Shown piece by piece: positions 27,578 through 34,094 of a stretch of 64,000 bases of DNA. Source of the stretch: Rhizobium sophorae (lineage in GTDB: Bacteria > Pseudomonadota > Alphaproteobacteria > Rhizobiales > Rhizobiaceae); contig NZ_JABFCN010000001.1 in the NCBI RefSeq assembly GCF_013087515.1, forward strand, positions 124,001 to 188,000. Direction: 5' to 3'. The stretch's first letter is position 1, and each line of letters starts with the position of its first letter. A model generated the notes under the pieces. That model saw only the letters and a program-made list of their open reading frames with translations. It was not told where the DNA came from and ran no database searches. The position numbers and the translations under genes were made by a program.

Positions 27578-28066
27578 TCAGTTCGTCCGGATGCGGTCGG
27601 GATAGATATCGTAGCGCTTTTCGCCGATGGTGAGGCGCACGGCCTTCAGCCGCTTCTCCTTTGGATCCTGCGAACGGTTTCCAAGCGCCACGACCTTATC
27701 GCCGGGCTTGGCCACACCTTCGACGAAACCGGAGCGTTCCGTCTGGCGCGGATTGCCGAGTTCGACGAGCCAGACGCCATCATCGGCGGTGGCAACATCG
27801 AGCGTCGGATGCGGTCCGCCCATGGCGATCTTCTCGATGGTGCCGCGCAGTTCGATCTGATCCGCCTCGGCCCACGACCAGCCGTGATGGGCCGCCGCGC
27901 CTGTCGCGAGGGACGCCGAGAGTATGGCCGCCGCCACTAGAGCATTTCCGTTTTTCTTCGAACCACGGAAATGCTCTATCTCGTTGTATTCACGCGATTC
28001 CGGACGCAAAACCGCTATGGACTTTTGCTGGAATTGCTCTAGCCGCTGTGCTGAAATCATAGACAT
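27578..28066 (-). CDS. DUF6152-type exported protein with an element inserted in its signal peptide
   Basis: 162 residues from ATG 28066, with GGGAGG six bases upstream. The mature part starts HHGWSWAEADQIELRGTI and contains GGPHPTLDVATADDGVWLVELG, as in DUF6152 periplasmic proteins. Codons 9-43 come from a rhizobial repeat (27937-28042). Deleting the 102 bases between two CTAG copies restores a compact signal peptide, MSMISAQRLVAAAILSASLA followed by TGAAA. In the present form the hydrophobic core sits 40 residues in, so export may be altered. Downstream on the same strand is the membrane protein at 27085. Confidence 0.75.
   Translation of the reverse strand: MSMISAQRLEQFQQKSIAVLRPESREYNEIEHFRGSKKNGNALVAAAILSASLATGAAAHHGWSWAEADQIELRGTIEKIAMGGPHPTLDVATADDGVWLVELGNPRQTERSGFVEGVAKPGDKVVALGNRSQDPKEKRLKAVRLTIGEKRYDIYPDRIRTN
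27937..28042. repeat. Palindromic repeat inserted in a coding sequence, CTAG at both ends
   Basis: The 106-bp segment begins CTAGAGCATTTCCG and ends GGAATTGCTCTAG. Inner stems are AGAGCATTTCCG / CGGAAATGCTCT, and it carries the AAAACCGC-type core seen in intergenic copies at 3784 and 49938. The outer CTAG words (27937-27940 and 28039-28042) are 102 bases apart and look like a target duplication. The element keeps the host gene's frame open. Confidence 0.8.
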
Positions 28067-28170
28067 GATGTCCTCCCTACCCAATTGGACAGGCAGGTGG
28101 AGCATACCGGCTGGAAGAAAAGGGATTTCACCAAATCTTGAAGGAGGCGGGCGGCAACTGAAGCCTGACC

Positions 28171-28617
28171 TTACGCCAGCAACCGAGTGACTTCGGCGCT
28201 GTGCTTTGGTGCGATGGCATCGGCGATGGTGGTGGAGAACAGCACCTTGCGGGTGGCGTCGGCGACCTTGGCGAAGACGTGGCGGATCTGGCAGTTCTGT
28301 TCGCCGTCGCAATCGTCGCACCGGCGGTAGGCGGTGATCGACAGGCACGGAAGCGGCGCGATCGGGCCGTCGATGATACGAAGGATCTCGCCGAAGGTAA
28401 TGGTGTGGGCGGGCTTCAGCAGGAGATAACCGCCCTGCTTGCCGCGACGGCTGGCGACGACGCCGTGATGTTTCAGGTCGAGCAGGATCTGTTCGAGGAA
28501 CTTTTTCGGGATCTTCTGCTGCGCCGCGATATCGGAAATCATCACCGGTTCGTCGGCATCGGCATCAGCCAAGACCGTGAGCGCCCGCAGCGCATATTTC
28601 GCCTTTTGCGTAATCAT
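28171..28617 (-). CDS. Rrf2-family transcriptional regulator, probable sulfur/cysteine regulator
   Basis: 148 residues from ATG 28617 (MITQKAKYALRALTVLADAD). The winged helix (AAQQKIPKKFLEQILLDLK) and the wing RRGKQGGYLLLKPA are typical of Rrf2. Four cysteines, in LPCLS, RRCDDCDGEQNCQI, occupy the region where IscR, RirA and NsrR hold an iron-sulfur cluster. It diverges from cysHDN with 420 bp between, so control of sulfate assimilation (as CymR does in Bacillus) is a reasonable inference. An 8-bp inverted repeat lies 23 bases before its start. Confidence 0.88.
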   Translation of the reverse strand: MITQKAKYALRALTVLADADADEPVMISDIAAQQKIPKKFLEQILLDLKHHGVVASRRGKQGGYLLLKPAHTITFGEILRIIDGPIAPLPCLSITAYRRCDDCDGEQNCQIRHVFAKVADATRKVLFSTTIADAIAPKHSAEVTRLLA

Positions 28618-28639
28618 TTTTGACCATCGACACACACAG

Positions 28640-28661
28640 GCAGTGCGAATCTCCGCACTGC
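28640..28661. promoter_or_regulatory. Inverted repeat upstream of the Rrf2 gene
   Basis: GCAGTGCG at 28640-28647 and CGCACTGC at 28654-28661 are perfect inverse complements with a six-base spacer. It could be an autoregulatory operator or a leader hairpin of the Rrf2 gene. Confidence 0.45.
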
Positions 28662-28836
28662 TACGGAAGTACTTTTGCCTCTATGGCACAACCAGCATGA
28701 ACGGAATTTGAACGCGCCAGAGAAAGCCTTGAGAGACAAGCGTTTTGGCCTTGTTTTTCGCCCTCGGCCAAGCTCTCTTAATCTATGCCAAAACCACGCC
28801 TTCTGCACCATTTTCGGCATCACTTCAGATTTCGGA

Positions 28837-28865
28837 TTGACAGGCTGCGTGTAACTCTACTATTT
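28837..28865 (+). promoter_or_regulatory. Sigma-70-type promoter for cysHDN
   Basis: TTGACA at 28837-28842 is followed after 17 bases by CTATTT at 28860-28865, close to the rhizobial CTTGAC / CTATAT housekeeping pattern. Transcription would start near 28872, leaving a leader of about 165 bases before cysH. No other comparable promoter was seen in the gap. Confidence 0.6.
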
Positions 28866-28886
28866 CTATAGACATTCGAGCTGCCG

Positions 28887-29048
28887 ATGTGGATTTTCGT
28901 CCGCAGGCGGCTGCTTTTCTGCATCGCGGCAGCTTCGGAGAGATATTTGCTCCTCCGGCCGCAGCTTTCGAAATCCCTTTTTCTGTCCGATCCATGCGCG
29001 AACTGCGATACTCCCGTCAACAAAGGACAGGATTCTCATGACTGTTAA
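28887..29048 (+). CDS. Candidate upstream frame (53 aa, four Cys) overlapping the cysH start
   Basis: ATG 28887 opens about 15 bases after the predicted transcription start and reads MWIFVRRRLLFCIAAASERY, continuing to a TAA at 29046-29048. Cys codons are at positions 12, 38, 41 and 53; the last is the final sense codon. The frame overlaps the first 11 bases of cysH in a different frame. Such a layout could couple or attenuate cysH translation according to cysteine supply. No good ribosome site precedes it and it has no known family, so it may be chance. Confidence 0.35.
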   Translation: MWIFVRRRLLFCIAAASERYLLLRPQLSKSLFLSDPCANCDTPVNKGQDSHDC

Positions 29049-29778
29049 CAATCCCATTGCAGAGGCCGAAGCGCTGAACGACCGACTGGCGAGCCTTGAT
29101 CTCGCCGGACGGCTATCGCTGGTCTCCGGCCTCGGCGGCCGCGTGGTGTTCACGACGTCACTCGGCATCGAGGACCAGGTGATCACCGCCGAGATCGGCA
29201 CGCACCGCCTGCCGATCGATATCGCGACGCTGCAGACAGGCCGGCTGTTTGCCGAGACGCTGTCGCTGATCGAAGAGACCGAAAGCCAGTATGACATCCA
29301 TATCCATCGTTTCGAGCCCGAAAAGGCCGATATTGACGCCTATGCGGCGCAATACGGCCTCAACGGTTTCTACGAGAGCGTCGAGGCCCGGCATGCCTGT
29401 TGCGGCGTGCGCAAGCTGAAGCCGCTTGCGCGTGCCCTTGAAGGTGCTGCGATCTGGATCACCGGTCTGCGCCGCGGCCAATCGGCCAACCGCGCCGAAA
29501 CGCCCTTTGCCGAATATGACGCCGAACGACATCTGCTGAAGGTCAATCCGCTCGCCGATTGGGACCTGGAGGCGATCAAGACCTTCGTTTCCGCAAATGG
29601 CGTGCCGGTCAATCCGCTGCACGCCCGCGGTTATCCCTCTATCGGCTGCGAACCCTGCACGCGGGCGATCAAGCCCGGCGAGCCGGAACGCGCCGGCCGC
29701 TGGTGGTGGGAGCAGGACGAGACGCGCGAATGCGGCCTGCATGTCGCCGAAGAGGCCGCAGCGATCGCCGCACAGTAA
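29038..29778 (+). CDS. cysH: Phosphoadenylyl/adenylyl-sulfate reductase (iron-sulfur type)
   Basis: 246 residues from ATG 29038, with AAGGACAGG upstream. It reduces activated sulfate to sulfite with thioredoxin. The cluster ligands of the APS-reductase type are present: C121-C122 in HACCGVRKLKPL and C204-x-x-C207 in GCEPC. The catalytic cysteine is C232 in ECGLH. The paired Cys motifs point to direct use of APS, which agrees with the lack of a CysC kinase here. It heads cysH-cysD-cysN. Confidence 0.94.
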   Translation: MTVNNPIAEAEALNDRLASLDLAGRLSLVSGLGGRVVFTTSLGIEDQVITAEIGTHRLPIDIATLQTGRLFAETLSLIEETESQYDIHIHRFEPEKADIDAYAAQYGLNGFYESVEARHACCGVRKLKPLARALEGAAIWITGLRRGQSANRAETPFAEYDAERHLLKVNPLADWDLEAIKTFVSANGVPVNPLHARGYPSIGCEPCTRAIKPGEPERAGRWWWEQDETRECGLHVAEEAAAIAAQ

Positions 29779-29910
29779 ATCACCCCACGGCTTTCCCAAT
29801 CAGGGCGCGGCAACCGCCGCAGCCTTGGGAAAGTCAACATTCCCGGGGAAAGCCAACATCAAGGAATTGTTTTGCGGTGAACCGCAACGACCGATAGCCT
29901 GGAGTAAGAC

Positions 29911-30864
29911 ATGCCCGATAGCCGTCCGGATACGGAACTCAGCAATCCGCAGAGCGCCAAGGCGCCGCTCGACCCGCATCTGAAAGCGCTGGAAAATGAA
30001 TCCATCCACATCTTCCGCGAGGTTGCGGCCGAATTCGAGCGTCCAGTCATGCTCTATTCGATCGGCAAGGATTCCTCGGTGTTGCTGCATCTGGCGCGCA
30101 AGGCCTTCTATCCCGGCCGCGTGCCCTTCCCGCTGTTGCATGTGAACACCGGCTGGAAATTTTCCGAGATGATCGCCTTCCGCGATGAGACCGCGAAGAA
30201 ATACGATCTCGATCTCATCGAACACATCAATCCGCGCGGCAAGGCCGAAAACATCACGCCGTTCACGCATGGATCGGCCGCCTTCACCGACATCATGAAG
30301 ACCGAGGGGCTGCGTCAGGCGCTCGATGCCGGCCAGTTCGATGCCGCATTCGGCGGTGCGCGGCGCGATGAGGAAGCCAGCCGCGCCAAGGAGCGGATCT
30401 ATTCCTTCCGCACGCCCGACCATCGCTGGGATCCGCGCAACCAGCGGCCGGAACTCTGGAACATCTATAACGGCATGATCCGCAAGGGCGAGAGCGTGCG
30501 CGCCTTCCCGCTGTCGAACTGGACGGAGGTCGATATCTGGCGCTACATCCAGGCCGAGGACATTCCGCTGGTGCCGCTCTATTACGCCAAGAAGCGGCCG
30601 TTCGTGGAGCGCGACGGGATGATGATCCTGGCCGAGGATCCGCGCCTGGAACTGCTGCCCGGCGAAGTCCGCCAGGAAGGCATGATCCGCTTCCGCACCC
30701 TCGGCGACTTCCCGCTGACCGGCGCCATCCGCTCACAGGCGACCACCCTCGAAGAGGTGATTGCCGAACTCGAAATTGCAACGGTGTCCGAACGCCAGGG
30801 CCGCGCCATCGATCGCGACCAGTCCGGCTCCATGGAAAAGAAGAAGCGTGAAGGATATTTCTGA
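29911..30864 (+). CDS. cysD: Sulfate adenylyltransferase subunit 2
   Basis: 317 residues from ATG 29911. It is the small, catalytic subunit that makes APS from sulfate and ATP. The PP-loop is [18 protein letters not shown], and [20 protein letters not shown] and GYF at the C-terminus match CysD closely. Length is standard (about 300). The gene follows cysH after 132 bp and is separated from cysN by one base, so the pair is translationally linked. Confidence 0.96.
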   Translation: MPDSRPDTELSNPQSAKAPLDPHLKALENESIHIFREVAAEFERPVMLYSIGKDSSVLLHLARKAFYPGRVPFPLLHVNTGWKFSEMIAFRDETAKKYDLDLIEHINPRGKAENITPFTHGSAAFTDIMKTEGLRQALDAGQFDAAFGGARRDEEASRAKERIYSFRTPDHRWDPRNQRPELWNIYNGMIRKGESVRAFPLSNWTEVDIWRYIQAEDIPLVPLYYAKKRPFVERDGMMILAEDPRLELLPGEVRQEGMIRFRTLGDFPLTGAIRSQATTLEEVIAELEIATVSERQGRAIDRDQSGSMEKKKREGYF

Positions 30865-30865
30865 G

Positions 30866-32362
30866 ATGACCGCAGCCCAAACCGCCGTCTCGGCCGCAAC
30901 CGTCGTCAGCCTGCCCGCCGCCGAGCCGCTCAAGGCCCTGCGCGATACCAGGCCGCTGCGCCTCATCACCTGCGGCAGCGTCGATGACGGCAAGTCGACT
31001 TTGATCGGCCGCCTGCTCTGGGACACCAAGGCGGTCAAGGAAGACCAGGCCGCCACCCTGCAGCGCGATTCCACCGGCAAGCAGAACGATCTCGGCCTGC
31101 CCGATTTCGCGCTTTTGCTCGACGGCCTGCAGGCCGAGCGCGAACAGGGCATCACCATCGATGTCGCCTATCGCTACTTCTCGACCGACAAGCGCTCCTT
31201 CATCGTCGCCGATACGCCCGGCCACGAGCAATATACCCGCAACATGGCGACCGGCGCCTCGACCGCCGATCTCGCCATCCTGCTCGTTGACGCCCGCCTC
31301 GGCATTCTCGAGCAGACGCGCCGTCACGCGACGATTGCCTCGCTGCTCGGGATCAAGCAGTTCGTGCTTGCCGTCAACAAGATCGACCTGACGGGCTACG
31401 ACCGTGCCGGCTTCGATAAGATCAGCCATGACTTCCGCGAGTTTGCCCTGTCGCTCGGCGTCAAGCAGATCACCGCCATTCCGATGTCGGCGCTGAAGGG
31501 CGAAAACGTCGTCTATTCCGGCCAGGCCGCCATGCCCTGGTATACCGGCCCGTCGCTGGTGGAGACGCTGGAGCTTGCGACCGTGCGCTCGTCGCAGACG
31601 GTCGGCTTCCGCCTGTCCGTCCAGCGCGTCTCGCGTCCGGGCGAAAGCTTCCGCGGCTATCAGGGCACGGTTGCCGGCGGCTCGGTCAAGCCGGGCGACA
31701 GCGTCATGATCCTGCCGTCGGGCATGGTCGCCAATGTCTCGAAGATTGTCACCTTCGATCTCGTCCGCAACGCCGCCGTTGCCGGCGACGCCATCACCCT
31801 GGTGCTCGACCGTCAGGTCGACGTGGCGCGCGGCGACATGATCGTCTCGATCGACGCCCAGCCGCAGGTCGGCCTTGCCTTCGACGCGCAGATCGTTGCC
31901 TTGCAGCCTGAGGGCATCGAGCCCGGCAAACGCTACTGGCTGAAGAGCGGCAGCCGCCGCCAGCGCGTTCAGGTGCAGCCGCTCAGCCAGCTGGAACTGA
32001 AGACCGGCACCTGGAACGCCGCCCAGCGGCTCTATATGAACGCCATCGGCAAAGTCCGGCTCGTCTTCGACGAAGCCGCGATTTTCGATCCCTATGAGCA
32101 GAACCGGCTTTCCGGCTCCTTCATCCTGATCGATCCGGAGACCAACAACACGGTCGCCGGCGGCATGGTGACCGGCAAGCGCACCGAACTCGGCGGCCTG
32201 CACAATGGCGAAGCCCGCGTCATCCTCTCGCTTCCGGCCGACCTTGCCGAACAGATCATGGCGAGCGAACTCTTCGCCAGCCGCAGCCATGAGGCCGAGG
32301 TACGGCGCATGACGGCAGCCGAAGCGGCCGACCTCTGGTCGAGCGCTGCAAGCGATATCTGA
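30866..32362 (+). CDS. cysN: Sulfate adenylyltransferase subunit 1 (GTPase)
   Basis: 498 residues from ATG 30866. GTP hydrolysis by this subunit drives APS formation by CysD. The G motifs are all present: GSVDDGKSTL, DTPGHEQYTRNM and NKIDL. The elongation-factor-like beta-barrel domains follow. It ends at SSAASDI with no CysC (APS kinase) domain, unlike fused CysNC/NodQ proteins of about 630 residues. A decayed copy of its 3' third lies at 33484-33966. A hairpin follows eleven bases after the stop codon. Confidence 0.96.
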   Translation: MTAAQTAVSAATVVSLPAAEPLKALRDTRPLRLITCGSVDDGKSTLIGRLLWDTKAVKEDQAATLQRDSTGKQNDLGLPDFALLLDGLQAEREQGITIDVAYRYFSTDKRSFIVADTPGHEQYTRNMATGASTADLAILLVDARLGILEQTRRHATIASLLGIKQFVLAVNKIDLTGYDRAGFDKISHDFREFALSLGVKQITAIPMSALKGENVVYSGQAAMPWYTGPSLVETLELATVRSSQTVGFRLSVQRVSRPGESFRGYQGTVAGGSVKPGDSVMILPSGMVANVSKIVTFDLVRNAAVAGDAITLVLDRQVDVARGDMIVSIDAQPQVGLAFDAQIVALQPEGIEPGKRYWLKSGSRRQRVQVQPLSQLELKTGTWNAAQRLYMNAIGKVRLVFDEAAIFDPYEQNRLSGSFILIDPETNNTVAGGMVTGKRTELGGLHNGEARVILSLPADLAEQIMASELFASRSHEAEVRRMTAAEAADLWSSAASDI

Positions 32363-32372
32363 TGAGGGATAA

Positions 32373-32393
32373 GGGGCCAGCAAGACTGGCCCC
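32373..32393 (+). terminator. Terminator-like hairpin after cysN
   Basis: GGGGCCAG and CTGGCCCC form a perfect 8-bp stem with a five-base loop, ten bases after the cysN stop. The sequence after it (TCACCAG) lacks a U-run, so it may act as a weak intrinsic terminator or as an mRNA 3' end stabiliser. Confidence 0.6.
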
Positions 32394-32459
32394 TCACCAG
32401 AGAACCGATCAAACTGAGACTTTGCGATAGGGCTCCGTGCCCGCTTCCGGCCGATAGTG

Positions 32460-32657
32460 TTGAAAAAGTCGAAAATCCGGACTTAAGGTCAGCCAATTCG
32501 TGATTTGAGCGAATGTTGCCGCTCGATGCTGTTTCACTTCCGCAACGCGGCCCCACGCTGCTTCAACGTAAAAATGGCAGGTCCCCAGCTCAATTTTCCG
32601 TGTCGGCCTCTACGGCCGCTAAAAAAATCAGAATTCGCAGGAAACGGACTTTTTCAA
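32460..32657. mobile_element. Insertion-sequence remnant with 11-bp inverted ends
   Basis: TTGAAAAAGTC at 32460-32470 is the exact inverse of GACTTTTTCAA at 32647-32657. Ends of this type are common in rhizobial IS5/IS1182-like elements. The 198-bp interior has no transposase frame, so this is a deletion remnant or a short non-autonomous element. The 466-bp gap 32363-32828 holds this and the cysN hairpin, and no gene. Confidence 0.55.
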
Positions 32658-32828
32658 TTCACGATTCGCTGTTTACCGCTTGCCCGCGGGCCAATGTGAG
32701 GCCATTCTTAGATCGGATCCCGGCGGTGCGGTAAGACGAGAGGTCAGGCCCTGCAACGCTCAATCTAGACCTCGAAGCATTTGACGTGGCGCCTTTTCTC
32801 GACTGATCCCCGAGCGAGGAGGTTCTCC

Positions 32829-33470
32829 ATGTCCACACGCTATGTCGACCATCCGCTACAACCGGGCGACCGGGTCCCGAACGTTGTGTTTGATGCGATC
32901 TCGCACGAAGGGAAGATCGCACTTGATGATTTTCGTGGCCGCAGCCCATTGTTGATCGGTTTGTTTCGAGGCCTGCATTGTCCGTTCTGCCGGCGCCATG
33001 TCGCGGCCATGGCATATCTCAACCCGGTGCTGCGTGAGAAAGGCGTCCAATCCCTGGCGGTGGTAAACACCCCGGTCGAACGCGCACGGCTCTATTTCCG
33101 TTACCATCCGATACCCGATCTTCTTGCTGCTTCCGACCCGGTACGGGCTTCGCACCAAGCCTTCGGCCTACGCGAGGTCGGGATCGACACGGCCATGGCG
33201 ATACTGATCGATCTTCCGGGCGAGTTGCCCGAGCCTATGGGCGTGATGGCAATGGACGAATTTCTCAACAAGAAGGAAGGATATCAGATTACGGAAGCCG
33301 ATCAGCAGATGATGACTGCCGACCACGGGCAGCTTGTCGGTCAGTTCCTAATCGACCGGGAGGGCATCGTACGCTGGAGCTTCACTGAAGTTCTGGAGGC
33401 TGGGCTCCAGACATTCCAGGCACCGAATTCCGAGGAATTGATGTCGGTAGCTTCCCAAGTCGTGCATTGA
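32829..33470 (+). CDS. Peroxiredoxin/thioredoxin-like protein with CPFC motif
   Basis: 213 residues from ATG 32829, with GAGGAGG six bases upstream (MSTRYVDHPLQPGDRVPNVV). The AhpC/TSA-type fold is suggested by GDRVPN, DDFRGRSPLLIGLFRGLHCPFCRRHVA and the later FLIDREGIVRW. The active-site CPFC is a thioredoxin-like pair with the peroxidatic Cys position first. It probably reduces peroxides or disulfides in the cytoplasm. It lies between cysN and the broken cysN copy; codon use looks slightly less biased than in cysHDN. Confidence 0.8.
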   Translation: MSTRYVDHPLQPGDRVPNVVFDAISHEGKIALDDFRGRSPLLIGLFRGLHCPFCRRHVAAMAYLNPVLREKGVQSLAVVNTPVERARLYFRYHPIPDLLAASDPVRASHQAFGLREVGIDTAMAILIDLPGELPEPMGVMAMDEFLNKKEGYQITEADQQMMTADHGQLVGQFLIDREGIVRWSFTEVLEAGLQTFQAPNSEELMSVASQVVH

Positions 33471-33483
33471 CAACGAAAAACTC

Positions 33484-33966
33484 GCTCGAAGCCCAGCCGC
33501 AGGTCGGTCTTGCCTTCAACGCACAGATCGTAGCACTCCAGCCGGAGCGCATCGAGCCCGGGAAGCGCTACTGGCTGAAGAGCGGCAGCCGCCGCCAGCG
33601 CGTTCAGGTGCAGCCGCTCAGCCAACTGGAACTGAAGACCGGCACCTGGAACGCCGCCCAGCGGCTCTACAGGAACGCGATTGGCAAAGTCCGGCTGGTG
33701 TTCGACGAGGCGGCGATTTTCGATCCCTATGAGCCGAACCGGCTTCTGGCTCATTCATCTTGATCGATCCGGAGACCAACAACACGGTTGCCAGCGGCAT
33801 GGTTGCCGGCGGCATGGTGACCGGCAAGCTCACCGAACTCGGCGGCCTGCACAATGGTGAAGCCCGCGTCATCCTCTCGCTTCCGGCCAATCCTGCCGAA
33901 CAGATCATGGCAGGCGAACTATTTGCCAGCCGCAGCCATGAGGCCGAAGTACGGCGCATGACGGCG
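33484..33966 (+). pseudogene. Degenerate partial copy of the cysN 3' end
   Basis: The segment aligns with cysN from about 31853 to 32325, with a long identical run around CTGAAGAGCGGCAGCCGCCG. It encodes EAQPQVGLAFNAQIVALQPE onward, loses one base at about 33744 (LLAHSS* instead of LSGSFIL), and continues in another frame (IDPETNNTV). A 15-base in-frame insertion repeats GMVAG. The copy lacks the GTPase domain and has no start, so it cannot work as CysN. It is probably left from a duplication or recombination event. Confidence 0.88.
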
Positions 33967-34094
33967 GGGATCCCCTCAATTCAGCATTTCGGCCAGACGG
34001 AAACTCCTCGGAACCGTTGTGGCCTTTTGCGGTGGAACACTCCGCATCACCCGGCTATAAAGGTCAATGTGCGTTGGCCTTTTCGCGGTAATCG

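Noticed and set aside
30293..32383. 696-codon frame antisense to cysD and cysN
   Set aside because: cysD and cysN are certain by motif; the antisense frame has no recognisable domain.
33484..33966. A functional second cysN
   Set aside because: It lacks the GTPase domain and a start, and carries a frameshift.
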